Part shown: one piece after another, positions 1-12,615 of the stretch
How the letters are laid out: each line of letters begins with the position of its first letter
Numbering within the stretch: position 1 is the first letter of the stretch
NCBI GenBank assembly: GCA_029964075.1
Contig: CM057144.1
Coordinates: 2,317,281-2,381,280, forward strand
Direction: 5' to 3'
Source: Patiria pectinifera
Lineage: Eukaryota; Echinodermata; Asteroidea; Valvatida; Asterinidae
DNA length: 64,000 nt
The notes under the pieces: generated by a model
Databases searched by the model: none
Told to the model about the DNA's origin: nothing
Seen by the model: only the letters and a program-made list of their open reading frames with translations
Translations under genes and position numbers: made by a program

Positions 1-240
1 TCGAAAACCTGACCGAAATCTAACGTCCGTATATAGTCAAATTATGACGTCAGTCTGACCGTAGTTTGACTGGTTAAATGGACGTCGACAGGACGTCGCG
101 GTTGAAGTTATTTAGACGTCGAAAAATGACCACATTATAACGTCTGTGTGAGGTCAAAATTGACGTCTATCTGACCGTCGTAATAACGTCATTTTAACGT
201 TCGGATTTCATGGTTGAAGTTATGTCAGTACATGGTTGCA
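1..240. repeat. ACGTC-rich dispersed repeat fragment
   Basis: The stretch is dense in ACGTC, TGACCGT and GGTTGAAGTTAT words, the same vocabulary as the large tandem array at 2265-3730. It is probably the left part of the same mobile or satellite family, cut by the window edge and by the MITE that follows. No coding potential is visible. Confidence 0.6.
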
Positions 241-262
241 AATGTAAATTTTGTAGACATTG

Positions 263-436
263 AACACTGTTATTTCGGTTGTGTAAAAATCAAACGGTTG
301 TGTACTATATGAACCTAGCAACCTGTTGTGTAAACTGTTGTTTACACAACAGTGTAAACATATTACACAACTTGTTCATTTTTTTTACAAACTGGTTGGC
401 TAGGTTCGTATAGTACACAACCGAAATAACAGTGTT
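263..436. repeat. Foldback MITE-like element
   Basis: The left arm AACACTGTTATTTCGGTTGTG (263-283) is matched by its exact reverse complement at 416-436. The inner arms around GAACCTAGC and GCTAGGTTC also pair, and the centre holds a smaller palindrome (GTTGTGTAAAC and GTTTACACAAC). This is the structure of a short non-autonomous DNA transposon. It sits inside the ACGTC-rich repeat, so it is probably the younger insertion. Confidence 0.75.
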
Positions 437-439
437 AAC

Positions 440-2240
440 TTTTCTAACGTTAGTTAATAGTCAAAATAGTGGCGTCAGCCTGACAGGTTTAAATAATGTG
501 AATTATACGCTTCAAATGTTCAATGTTGATGGGCCGATCAATTTTGACATCAGATTTCATTACCACAATTCAACTTAATTTGGACATGAAATAAAAAAAA
601 ATAGACGTCGGTCTGAGCCTTTGAATCAAACACTGAATCGCAACCAACACAGACATGATCTCTAATCTCTTTTGTGAATATTTGTGCAGGTATAGAAGAC
701 ATCAGGCGGTCGATGTTGATCCTGATGGTGCATGGCGCCACGTAAAGTAGGGCTTAGGTAGTGTATTCGTCTCCCTCAACTGACCAAAGCAGAGAACTGG
801 AAAAGGGTGAAAAATGAACAACATTGTCAATTTTCTTGAATACCAACACATTTTTTAAATAATGGTGACTCGTAAATAATTAAAACAAAACAGATTCCTT
901 GAAGTGCAGCAGCAGTTTAATTTTCAGAAATCCGAAAAAAGTATTAAAAATAATTCTTATGAAGAAGACAAGTCGAAGCATAGGCCAATTTTAAGTCTAA
1001 TGGGCAATTTCATGCGATTCTAAGAAACGAATATTACTGAAATTAATTAATGAAAAATTTAAAATTGAAAGCACCGAAACTTTCTTAATAATTACCAAAA
1101 AATAATTAACATTTATTTAGCGCTTCCTACGCCGTGTTTCTAAGCGCTTTGGAAAGACCATAACAAACCAATTATTATAGTAAATACTGGTATTAACAAA
1201 ACATGACATAGAGTACACAACAAAAGAAAAGTGACATAATGTATCGTCATACATGTATGATTCCCAAACTCTGAACACTTTCAAAACTAAATTGAAAACG
1301 TATCTGTATCAAAATATCTGTATCAAAATAAAAGAGACATTCCGATCGTTTGAGTTAGGCCGGATGCGGAATATTTTGCGGTGCAGTTAAATTCATAATA
1401 AATTTAATATTCTAAATCTTTAATCAACAGAGTACGTGTGGGAAACTCATCTCATGTTGAGATATGCTTTAAAATGACCACATTTTTCCTAGGCCTAAAT
1501 AAAGATAGGACATGGTGATGATGGAAAGCGGGCAGAACATGCATGACTGCTGATAAATTTGGATTTTCTACTTCTTCAATGTTTAAATAAAGGGCACCGT
1601 TAGTGTAACTTTCTTTTTAAAAAATGAAATGATAATAGCATCCAACATGTCTAGTCTAATAACTTTCTACAATGAAGTTAAGGTACTTTCCATGGAATTT
1701 TAATGTTACAACTGACATGACTGATAGGGAACATAATATAGATATAATAAAGATACAATTTCAAAACTATTGACCTTCAAAGAAATTGCAAATCCCTAAC
1801 TCGGAAACATTTGCGTTTGAAACTTACCATTTTCAGACATTGCAAAATCAGATCATCTTGATTGCGGTTCAATCGAAATCTTGACTTGTGCTTGTCCTAT
1901 ACATCTTGATGTCGTATCTTGACTTGAAGTTAAGATCAGGGGTGGGAACATCTCCAATGTGTACAGTACTCCATCGCAGAACCAAATCTTGACAATATTG
2001 TTGAAAGGTGCACAAAACTTGTTCATTTTGGGCCAATATGTCTCTTCCCAAAGCTGCTTCAGTTGTGACTGTTGTTTTAACGGATATTCAAACTGGCCAG
2101 AGTCGTACAGTAGTGGAGTTCGTTGGAATGCAAGAGGTCACACACAGGGCATACATATGCTTATATGTGTACGTACGTTTGGGCTATACGGTTTTTGCGC
2201 GCGCGGCACTTGGCTCTGGGCCAAGACAATTATAATTGGC
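440..2240. other. Non-coding stretch, no gene recognised
   Basis: From 440 to about 620 there are more ACGTC-type words. The rest is AT-rich DNA with scattered stops in all frames and no recognisable exon of the local gene family. A short TTTAGCGCTTCC/TAAGCGCTTTGGAAAG motif near 1118-1155 resembles SINE tails common in marine invertebrates but is too short to call. Confidence 0.5.
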
Positions 2241-2264
2241 GCGCGCCGCGGCTAAGTGGAAAAG

Positions 2265-3730
2265 TCGTCAAAACGGACGATATATTTTAGTTGAAACAAT
2301 GATGATAACGACCGGACATCAATTTTATAACCATCAGCTAGCTGACCACAATTCAACGTCTTTTTTAGTCATTCAAATTAATAAGGCGTTCGATAATTTC
2401 GTTTGGGAATTACGACGTTGCACATGCATGCATTCTTTAATGACTTTCTTATTTTATTAAGTGAAAAACGGACGGTATATTTTGGTCGAAACCATGACAC
2501 ACTATCGACGTTATGTAAATAACCAACGGCCGACCACAATTCAACGTCATTTTTGAGTTGCTGAAAAGACGTCAGAAAACGGACGTTATATTTTGGGTAA
2601 AACCATGACATAACGATATTGTAACCATCTACTGACCAGAAATTAACGTCGTTAATTGATTCGTTGAAATGACGTTAGAAAACGGACGTAATATCATGGT
2701 TGAAAACATGACCTAATATACGACGTCAAATGTTATAACCAGCAGCCGACCACAATTCAACGTCGCTTTTTAAGATGTTGAAATGACGTCAGATAATGGA
2801 CGTTGTGTTTTGGTTGAAAGCATGACATAAGTATGACGTCAGTTATTTTAACCAACAGCCGACCACAATACAACGTCGATTTTGAGTCATTTGAACGACG
2901 TTAGAAAACGAACGTAATATCATGGTTGAAAACATGACTTAATAACGACGTCAAATATTATAACCAGCAGCCGACCACAATACAACGTCATTTTTGAGTC
3001 GCTGAAAAGACGTCAGAGAACGGACGTTATATTTTAGGTAAAACCGTGACTTAATAATGACGTTAAATATTTTAACCATCAAACAACCAAAAGTCAACGT
3101 CGTTATTTGATTCGTTGACACGACGTTTGAAAACGGACGTAAGATCATGGTTAAAAATATGACCAAATAACAACGTCATATATTATAACCAGCAGCCGAC
3201 CATAATTCAACGTCACATTTTGAGTCGTTGAAAAAACGTAAAAAACGGACGTTGCATTTTAGTTAAAAGCATGACATAAGTACGACGTCGGATACTATAA
3301 CCAACGGCCAACCACAATTCAACGTCGTTTTGGGGGTTGTTGAAACGACGTTAGAAAGCAAACGTCATATCTTGGTTGAAAACATGACGTAATTGCGACG
3401 TCGCAAAAGGAAACACAAAAATAACAATAATACAACGTTGTTTTTCAGGCCGTTGTAAAGACGTTGACAAAACAACGTCATACCATGGTTGAAATTACGT
3501 TTGGTAATATTCCCGACCAAATTCCAACTACATTTCGACGTTGTTGTTATGTAAAATTCTGACGTTAAATTGTCGACACTAAAGCAACGTCCGGCAGACG
3601 TTATAATGACAACGTTGTCTTTTGGTCGACTAAAACAACGTTGATTTTCGGTTATGTATGGTTGATCCGACGTTGCGACCATAATTCAACCGTTAAACAA
3701 CGTCAGTCTGACGGTCGGTGCCTGCTGGGT
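2265..3730. repeat. Degenerate ~112-bp tandem array (ACGTC satellite)
   Basis: The word AAAACGGACG or a close variant recurs near 2463, 2576, 2678, 2793, 2904, 3017, 3130, 3242 and 3355, with spacings of about 102 to 115 bases. Each unit carries the same order of motifs: a GGACGT word, TTGGTTGAAA, CATGAC, ACGACGTCA, AACCA-CAGCCGACCACAAT, TCAACGTC, then a GAAA-GACGT word. The array ends near 3700-3730 with ACGTCAGTCTGACGG and GTGCCTGCTGGG. Copies differ enough to suggest age. It could be a satellite or the internal array of a non-autonomous element; no terminal structure decides this. Confidence 0.8.
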
Positions 3731-5559
3731 ATGACAAACCACTCAAATGATTCCTGGAGAGATAGTAAAGAGAAGCGACTGGGCGAAGTCTACACGCATA
3801 GTAGGCTGGTACCCGGGTTGCTATTCAAATCCACAACGATATCATTATTGTTCACAGGTTCACAAGTTCATTGCGCTGAATACAGGTCTAATCCGGGTTA
3901 TGTATTCGCACCCACTATTTACACGAACAAGAAATACTTTAGCATTGGAGTTGTGGTGTCATGACATTAGCTGTGTAAAAGAAGTGGCAAGTACAAGCAT
4001 ACATTCACTGTGTGGACTTCTGAACAACAGATGTCCACATAAACCAGTTTTGTACTTTGTGTGGACTTGCCCACGTCCACACAAGGTTTCCCCGGCCTCT
4101 CTGGAAAACAAGTTAAAAGGCATTTTTTGGGGTTAGGTAATTTATCCGTCGCAAAATGAAGAGAAACACTCAAGGGAATCATGGTAAAATAAAAACTTGG
4201 TTGAAAAAGTTTTCACAGCGTGAGTAATGAGTTTTTTTCACAGGTTTTCCAAACTTAACTACACGAAAACAAATGAATGTCCACACTTTAGGTATGCATC
4301 ACGTTCGTTTTTTTTTTGTCAGGAGCAAAATCTTGATTTCTGCCTAATATCCGGCACGTCATGAAACGTTGTGCACTTTTTTGATGTATATACATACGAA
4401 TAGTCAAGAGAATATATTGTTAATTAACAGGCATCGATAAATGCGCCCTTTTCATGAACACAATCAAAAATATTGAGTATATACACTTGGAATTCCCCCT
4501 TAATCACCTGTGATGAGTAACTTCGATGACTTCATTTTTAATTCTTTAAGCATTAAAAGAAATATATCATGAAACATTCCTGAATTTTTATGTTTGAATG
4601 CATGCAATTGTCACACATGTTTATAAACACAATATTGCTATATCACTTTGTAAACATATGTTTGGAAGCTAAACATATATATATGTTCAACTCGATCCTA
4701 AACATCAATGTTCAATTGCTAAACACTATCCATCCTTACTCTTAACATGTTATGTTTTTAAACTTGTTTATGAACTGATACCAAGAACGTGTTTAGAAAA
4801 GTGTATAATTGCTAAACACACTATAGTTTTGTAGCGCGTAGTTGTGGGTTGTTTCCCCTCAAAATAATACAGGGGAATGAGAAAAATATAACTATATCGA
4901 TTCCAAGGTTTGCATGCAGTCAGCATAGGTTTTAGTTGCATCATATGAAGCGAAATGTGTCGTCCCGGAAAGAACCCGTGTATGGACGGTAAGTTTGGAC
5001 ATATATAGGCTAAGCCTTATATCTGCCTGTGTCGGTTGTCATAAGACCGACAAAAACCTGCAGGCTCCGCGCCACATCGCTATACACTGCAATTCTCCAA
5101 CAAACACCCCGACCTCCAACGGCATAGAGAGTAAACACAAAGACGCTTTTATAAGTGCTTTGTGATTTTCGTACAGGTACTCAAAACATGTGACCCAGTT
5201 ATACCCGGGTCACAGGGATTTTTTGCATAAATATGCAGCCTACAATACTGAACGAACCCGCCTGACTCAATTTCACCTTGAACGCAGGTCACGCCGCAAC
5301 TGAATATAGCTTTTCATATCGTGTGTGATGTTTGGGGCAGAAATACACAGGATAATATAGTGCGCATACTACAATAGTGCATTCACATGTACATGTACAT
5401 GTACATGTACATGAACTATACGTGCAGGTAGATTAATGCAATATACGTGTATATCTACGTACATGTCGTACAGGTATTTCAGGAGGAAGTGAAAGTACGT
5501 GCACGGCTTCAGTTGTTGCGGGTATTTTTTTGAGAAGGGATTGCTACCTGCAACTCGCC
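3731..5559. other. Intergenic region upstream of gene A
   Basis: No exon was recognised. About 4620-4830 is AT-rich with recurring GCTAAACA and AAACATAT words that can fold. A perfect ACATGT run lies at about 5385-5414. The distal promoter block shared by genes C to H was not found here, so gene A is probably controlled differently. Confidence 0.5.
5385..5414. repeat. ACATGT microsatellite
   Basis: About five tandem copies of the self-complementary hexamer ACATGT. Similar short runs recur elsewhere in the window (for example near 27100-27120). It has no evident function. Confidence 0.85.
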
Positions 5560-8500
5560 ATGATGACTTGCTCCCGATCATTTTTGCTTTGCCTCGAGGT
5601 GTACATTGGTAAGTAGAGGAATTTCATTCCCCAGTCCATCTCCGTTTGGCTGGCGAAGAGCATGTCCCTCAAAAAAATTCCATTGATGGGAACACAACAC
5701 CTGTCTCGTTTTTCTGGCTGAATCGGTTCGCTTTTATGACGGAGTAGCCTACACTAAAATTGCTGAATTGCTGAAACTGGGTTTTTCAGTCAACAGTCAA
5801 ATGTTTCATGATTGTTATATTTGTATAAGCCACCGATATCTGCCATTGCTGTTCCGTCCACGAAACCAATATTAGGATAATAAATTATGTTAATTTATTA
5901 GATGAATGAAGTGTGTACAGAATGCATCGTTGCGCATGTATTCCCGACACGTATCTAAACCAAGTCAATTATACTGGAGCACGGACTGAAAATTTGTACT
6001 GAATATCAAAGTGGTTAAAGCCAGAGATCCGCAGCCATTGATAAATGATATCCATTCGATAAAAGTCCTTTCGTGGAAATTCAGCACGATTTGTGTTCTA
6101 ATGAAACTTGAAAATTTAGGGAAGTAGTTTTAGCAATGCATATTTACACGGTTTTGGTCAAGTCGCGAGCGAGATCAGTAAGGGAATGTGAAGACAGAGA
6201 ATGAAAACGAGCAATTCCATTCTTGAAAGGGAGAATACAGGAAATATTCGTGAAACTGACAATCAAAAACAAGTCAACCAAGGGACTCAGAAACAAAGAA
6301 AAGAGAAATTTTGCTGAGGGATAAACTAAAGCTAGGAGGAAAAATCTGAGTAACAGGGTATTGAATTATGATCCGTTTCTTCCTGAATGTTTGTATATGG
6401 TGCATTTTAAATGTATGAAACAACAGTGTCAGTTACATCATGAAAGGTGAGCATCAGATATGGCATTGCTACCTTGATCGCAACCATATAGCCATAGACT
6501 GAGGACTGTTCGGCATTAATTTCAAAATACAAACTACTACCTCTCTCAACCTGTGTGTTAACGCATTTCTATGTAGAAATCTTTGTTTAAAATGATAAAC
6601 GAAATTTCAACGTCTTTCAGTTAAGTAAGAACCATGAGTGTCTTCAAACCTGCTCTAGGAGAACCTTTTGGAAATCGGTCACATTCAAGGAAGTTTAATT
6701 TACACAGTTTATAAATGACTTGTCCTAATCACGCATATATATTGTAAAGAATGACGTTTTCAAGGGCGGATCCAGGGGGGGGCCAAAGGGGGCCATGCCC
6801 CCCCCCCAAACGAAACCAATTTTTTTTTTATGTGACATCGCAATAAAGGCAGGCAATGAGTACGCCACCATCTTTTCCTCAAAAAACATTGGTTAAAGTG
6901 GTCAGAAATTGCCTCAGATCGCACCACAGACCATCTAGAATCCAAAAAGATTTCGGGGCCCTTAAGCGGGCCCCGAACTCCACGCCGTAATTTTTTTGAC
7001 CCACTTTTTTGGGGGACCAAAAGTTTTTTTGGCCTCCCAAAAAATTGTTTTCTGGATCCGCACTTTGACGTTTTCGAAATGCCGACGCGTCGTAGCAATT
7101 ATGTTCTTGCAGTGACTCCATTGCACGTGAAACTTTCACTTGCCCAGGAGAAGCTTTTGTAAAGTGCTGGCTAATTGTTTAAAAGTTTTTACGATCATCG
7201 CGATCATTTTGCTTAACGTGGATTCCCGCCATTCTTTTCTGGATGGTAATGTTTGTTTAACTGTTTTAAATAGATTGTTATGACGGCTCTCTTAATACCC
7301 CAAACAGGTGTTACCTGCGAGGTTGGCATTAGGACTGTGAGTGCCGTTACAACCCCTTCCACGGATGGGACTACACCCGTGATGACGACCCATTCTGCAA
7401 CCACGCCTCTTGCAACTGCCACCACGAGCGTTCCCTTGACCACCCAGGCCCCTAAAGGTACAACCCCAGAAGCTGGCCAAACAACTGGCATGACGCCTGG
7501 GAACCAGACCTTCACCACAGCCGTGGCCGGCAACTCTACCGAGAACACAACGGGTTCGACCGCCGGGCCAACTACCGCAGTCCCCCCGCCTGATACCCCA
7601 AGGTAAAACTGCGCCTCACTCATCCCCACTAGCGTTGTACTTCTAACATATTTCCTGAACTTCTCAGCTTATTGGATACATTTTTTGGTATGGCCAGTGA
7701 CCTGGGGTCGATCCTTGGGGTCAGCGTTTCAGTGTGTGCACGACCCGTGCGCACAAAATGTACGTATTTGCTGATGGCAGGTGACCTACACTTCGAAAAC
7801 ACTCTAGTTGTATTTGATTAGAAGGCAGTCAAACCGGTTACACACCTTTGTTCCGACACACTTATGTTGCGATACCCCTATGTTCCGACACTTCTGTGCT
7901 CCGTCTACACATGCTCCTATCCCTAACCCTAGCCCTCACCCTATTAACCCCTAAGCCAATCAGTAGTTTTAAATGGGAGCTACCTACTGGTCCCCATTTT
8001 GTAGGGGGCTGGGAAACAGTCTATCGCTTCATAGGCGCATATTCCGCTTTCGGCCACAGCCAACTTGGTCCCAACCACAGCCGACAAAATAGTCGACTAC
8101 ACTGGTCCAAACCGTGGCCTACTGAAGTTTAAAATTGCGCTTGAAATTGCGAATTGCTGCGCTTGCACCGAGGATTGGATGCGTCGGGGAAACACAGTCC
8201 GAAATGCAATCTAATGGATGAAGCGATTTGCGCATCTCTGTACCTCAGGGGCTGGCCTATAGCTTTCAAAACTGTCATCGTGATCCCGCATATTGAAACA
8301 GCCTTGCTTGTCATCCCCTGCAGAAGTGCTGTCCAAGCTAACGTTTTAGAGTGTTTTCCTCATACAGGTTCCAAGTCAACAATTCTGATGGCGAAGCTTG
8401 CATGTTGCTGAACTTCAACGCAACGTTGACAGTGAAATATCCGACGAATAACATGGGGGTAAGTGCATTGCTGTTGCATTTCCTGGTTGCCAAGACTTCC

Positions 8501-11500
8501 TTTAATTGTTATACATTGGGGAATATGATGGGCGGGGTCGGGGTCGGGTCGGGTCGGATTGGGCATGCAGGTTCGGGTTATAGATAGGCTGGGCTGGGCT
8601 GGGCTGAGCTGGCCTGGAATGGAATGGAATGGAATGGAATGAAACGGAATGGAATGGAAAGCAATGGAATGGAGAGGAATGGAATGGAAAGGAATGGAAT
8701 GGAATGGAATGGAATGGAATGGAATGGAATGGAATGGAATGGAATGAAACGGAATGGAATGGAAAGGAATGGAATGGAATGGAATGGAATGGAATGGAAT
8801 GGAATTGAATGGAATTGATTCGAGATTGGGTTAGATTGCGCAGGTTTTGGTTTGGATGCATCGGGTTGGGCTGGGTTGGGTTGGGCAGGTTTGAGGCATT
8901 CTTTTATTGGTCGGGAATTACGTTGGGTTGGGTATGCATGGGTTGTGTTAAACTGGACTTGGTTAGGTGGTTTGGGTTGGGTTGGGTTGGTGGGGTGGGG
9001 TGGGGTTGGGTGAGATTAGATTTAGTTGGGTTTGGGTGGAGTTAGGTGGTTGGGCTTGGTTCGATTCGGTGGGGTTTGGGTTTGCTTGGGCTCAGTTGGG
9101 TTAAGTTAGGTCGAGTTAATTGCGTTGAATTTGGTTTGGCTGGGTTGGGGAAAGATTGTCATTTATCAATCGTGAGCGATCACAGTGGCTATTCTCCTTC
9201 CGCTCCAGGTCCAAACAGCTAGGATTCCTATCATGAATTCAAACTATACAGTGGGATCATGCAACAACGGGACTCTGAGAAACTTCACCCTGTATTATCC
9301 AAGCAACAACACGTATTGTGCTTTCCTGACCCTGTTTTTCAACATGACTAGCAACACAACATACTACAACCGTGAAGGACTTTATCTTCGCTACATAGAG
9401 CCTTGCTTCCTGCCGGATGCAACCCAATACAGTATGTGTTTAATTTCCTAAACGTTTTTCAGCTCTAATGGCAACAAAGCTTTTAAATCTCACTGTCCCA
9501 TCCCCCACAAAAGAAATTGACCAAACCACCCTAACTCACCCATAAAACTGTAAGTACCAAATTGTAACTATCAAAAAAAGGAAACAAAGTACAAAACAAA
9601 AAATGTTTGTATGCGCTACGAATTTAGGAGTTAGGGGGCTTCCATTACACCTGTCACTATAAATCACACCGCCTCTGGTCCTGTGTCATTTTTTACGAGG
9701 CTCAGAGCGTTCGAGTGAGGATACAATTGCATTATGAAGGTCACTATTATTTTGCATTGTGACTTTAGCAAAATAGGAAATTCATATTTCAATTAACATC
9801 ACACCAAGTGAGTAACTGTATAATGTCATGCAAGACTTTCATGTAAGACCGCCAGAGCTTATCGTGCATTCGCATTTGTGTTTGTTTTAATAGTTCGATG
9901 TTCTGTTTTTTTATTGTAATATTACGGAATGCATTCCCAGTGGCTAGTGCTATATGGAAAAGCTTATAGTAAGACGGGAGAATGTTGTTCACTGAATTAA
10001 ACCAGTTTGTGTTCTTCTATACATGTATTTCATTTTAATGAATTGAAAAAAAACCTTTTTGTCTTTGTTTGTTCGTTGCAGATACTGTCACCGGAGGTCA
10101 CTTTAGTCCATCATATAGTGAGTTTTAATATTGCATGAAAAACACCAAGTGTTGACATGCAAAACCATGTCCCCTACATACTAAATACTGATGTTTATTA
10201 AATAACTGACATAAAGATCCTTGTCGTCTGATTGATGGAGCTAACATCACGAGACATTCATTATTACTCCCATTCACGCTCGTGTAGCAAGAAGGTTTTA
10301 TGAAATACGGACTCATTGGTGGTATTGCGCATGCTCATGCATAGATAACTGGGAGACCGGTCACGTGAGAAGGCTAATAACCAATAAAAGGGGAAGAGAT
10401 TTTTATACGAGTCTAATTTTCATTTGACACTGGGCGGAAAAAAATCCCATTCGCCCATGATGAAGAGGATTTATTATAGAATTGACATGCAGATTCTTGT
10501 CATTTGATTGGTGGAACTCACATCACGTGACATTCGTTATTGCTCCCATTCACGCCACGGGGCTAAAAAAACAAACCGTTCGCCCATGGAGACTGGGAAA
10601 TGCTATTAAACAGGCTTCTAAATTTTTGTTCCATGGCACGGTATTTGTGTGCAAATGTATATGCCAGTATGCGCGTTCAGCGTTGCGCAGAGCGCTTATT
10701 GTTCCAATGAGCCAGCGCTACAGAGTTGGGGTCAAACATTTTCGTGAAGAGTGGTTTGGAAGAGAGAAATACATTTTCCACCAATTTTCTATTGAAATAA
10801 AAGGTCAAATTTATCAAATGACAAGGATCTGTATGTCATTTATATAAAACAAATATTGAGTGGCTTAAGATTGTGAAATGGGAGGAATATTATCGCTCGG
10901 TAAAATCTGGACTTTCCCAGTTCACTCGGCTTCGACTCGTGTAATGGAAAAGTCCAGATTTTACCCTGCGATAATATTCCTCCCATTCCACTCTGAGCCA
11001 CGCAATATTAATAAACATGTATGAAAGTGTAGAAAATGTTAAAGCGACAATGGCATGAATTTGCACCGTAACCTATCTTGTGCAAATGTTCATTCCTCCG
11101 AAATGTATAGAAACGATGAGTAATCCTTGTTTTTTTAATGTACATTGCTTTTTTCAAACATTGAAAATGTTCCATACTTTTTTTCTGACAACTGAGGGCG
11201 CTGTTGCCGTGATGCCACTTTAGGTATCCTTTCTTCTGTTAAGGTGTTTTCCCAATTTGAACTCCTCAAATTTTGCTCATTGACAATGCGCAAGCACTGT
11301 GGATTAATCAATGTGTCCATTGACGCACGGTCGTGTTCTGAAACAACACCGAATCACCAAGAGTATTTCAATATGTTTGTTGGACGGTTTATGTGTTTGT
11401 TATTTATTTGTTTGTTTACAATTCATAGATGGGACCGTTGGCAAGAGCTTCAGGTGTCAGTCCATATCACAAAGTTCCAAAAAGCTTGGTCTGACCCTTG

Positions 11501-12452
11501 TGTTGGACGACGTCTTGATTCAACCTTTCGCTCAGAGTTCAGTGGACAAGGGAAGCTACGGCGAGAGTAAGTTGACAATTCAACATTTCACATTCACATT
11601 TCACACTTTCACATTTCAAACGAAATTGAAATTTTGAAATTGAAATTTGGAGTTTGTTTTGAAATTGAAATTTTGAAATCGAAATTTTGACATTTCAATC
11701 TCAATCGAACGAAGTGTTTGTAATTATTCAAAAGTAGCTAGCAGATAAAGCGGTAACACGTCTGTCCTATCAAGCAGAAGGGCGTCCGAATCATCAGCTT
11801 TCAGACAGCGTTCAGTGGACACTGCGTATGCATATTGGGTAGATGATGGGCAAAAACCCATCGATGAATAGCACTGAGGCATTTTGCGTCATGCCTTGTT
11901 TACCTGTATTGTGCGCTTACGAATTGGAGCCTCTGGGGACAAGAGCTAGCAATTTATCATAGAAAGGAGTACATGTAAACAAAATGACGTGGTGCCGTTA
12001 TGTTTATGGTCTATTGACACATCTCCTCGGCGACAATTTTATCATACAAACGGTAAAAAAAAATATTGCACATTGTACAGAATGACGCAAGTAATGAAGA
12101 TCAGCTAGCTTTGATTTTCCAAGTGTGGTACCTTCACTGACTTGAGAACAACCATTTAACGGATAGCAGAACTCTAGTGACGTTAGTCTTTTCCCATTTC
12201 TATGTTCTGTGAAATTAAACAGTTGAAACCTGTCCCAAGGCTCTACCAACTACACCGGTCCCCTCGACTCCGAAGCCCCATCCCCCGACCAAGCCCAGCC
12301 CCAGCAACGCGGGGAAGATTGCCGGAATCGTCATCGGCGTAGTGGCCGTTGTGGGCACCATCGTCGCCATAGCCGTGTACGTGGTGCGGAAGCGGCGGTA
12401 CAAGCCAGTAACCTACGGCAACCTCCTCGAGGATCCTCCTCGCGCCATATAG
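5560..12452 (+). CDS. Gene A: divergent CD68/LAMP-like mucin membrane protein
   Basis: Seven exons proposed: 5560-5608, 7308-7602, 8368-8458, 9209-9431, 10082-10117, 11429-11566 and 12223-12452, all with GT-AG borders and matching phases, giving about 353 residues. Exon 1 (MMTCSRSFLLCLEVYIG) is a weak signal peptide chosen because its donor and phase match genes C to H; it and the 36-base microexon are the least certain parts. Exon 2 is Thr/Pro-rich but has no 11-residue repeats. The LAMP domain shows NNSDGEACML, then GTVGKSFRCQ, VLIQPFAQ and GSYGES. Exon 6 has IETC, a Pro-rich stalk, a transmembrane helix with GIVIG, KRRYKP and the sorting motif YGNL. Exon 4 has two cysteines (TYCAF, EPCFL) absent from the paralogues, so an extra disulfide is possible. 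It is the most divergent complete copy, perhaps an older lineage. Family call firm, exact role unknown. Confidence 0.8.
6767..7067. repeat. Non-autonomous foldback element in gene A intron 1
   Basis: GCGGATCCAG at the left end is matched by CTGGATCCGC at the right end, with runs of G and C next to each (GGGGGGGCC and GGGGGACC). This is a MITE-like family; degenerate relatives lie at 47395-47500 and 48725-49125. It has no coding content of its own. Confidence 0.65.
8612..8816. repeat. GGAAT pentanucleotide satellite
   Basis: About 40 copies of GGAAT with occasional GAAAC, GAAAG and GAGAG variants, in gene A intron 3. The motif is the same as that of the human satellite II/III core, although nothing here implies a common origin. 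It gives spurious long open frames on both strands. Confidence 0.95.
8817..9150. repeat. Degenerate GGGTT/GGGCT G-rich tract
   Basis: The strand is rich in GGGTTGGGTTGGG and GGTGGGGTGGGG runs, following directly on the GGAAT satellite and also preceded by GGGCTGGGCTGGG. Several windows have four or more GGG runs, so G-quadruplex formation in DNA or pre-mRNA is possible. Confidence 0.75.
10120..10580. repeat. Dispersed repeat, two half-copies
   Basis: The stretch around 10198-10276 (GACATAAAGATCCTTGTCG, then TCATTATTACTCCCATTCAC) recurs in degenerate form around 10475-10555 (GACATGCAGATTCTTGTCA, then TCGTTATTGCTCCCATTCAC). The intervening 10295-10400 is matched in reverse complement at about 55420-55530 (TATTGCGCATGCTCATGCAT). 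This marks a mobile repeat present in introns and intergenic DNA. Confidence 0.7.
10852..11009. repeat. Long inverted repeat (foldback element)
   Basis: The left arm AATATTGAGTGGCTTAAG, then AATGGGAGGAATATTATCGC and TAAAATCTGGACTTT, is mirrored by AAAGTCCAGATTTTA, GCGATAATATTCCTCCCATT and GAGCCACGCAATATT. The loop is about 30 bases. It is a MITE-like hairpin in gene A between the microexon and exon 5 of the LAMP domain. Confidence 0.8.
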
Positions 12453-12455
12453 ACT

Positions 12456-12613
12456 AATAGACCGCTTGCAGATGCGTTCGATAATCGACGCGCGAAGGCG
12501 CGCGACGCCATGTTGTGGGACAGGCGTATATCTATCCATGCACATTTTGTCCCATAACATGGCGTCGTGCACCTTGGCGCGTCAATTATCGACGCGTCTG
12601 CAAGCGGTCTATT
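12456..12613. repeat. Foldback element abutting the gene A stop codon
   Basis: AATAGACCGCTTGCAGATGC at the left is mirrored by GCGTCTGCAAGCGGTCTATT at the right, with inner arms GCGACGCCATGTT and AACATGGCGTCG. The left arm begins four bases after the TAG of gene A, so the element forms the start of that gene's 3' untranslated region unless the transcript ends earlier. Confidence 0.8.
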
Positions 12614-12615
12614 CG

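Noticed and set aside
3641-4136. Open frames of 107 and 129 codons near 3.6-4.1 kb
   Set aside because: They begin inside or next to the ACGTC repeat, have no recognised domain or splice partners, and overlap each other in different frames.
8502-8861. Phe-His-Ser and Met-Glu-Trp-Asn repeat proteins on both strands
   Set aside because: Produced by the GGAAT satellite in an intron of gene A; no splice or start context supports them.
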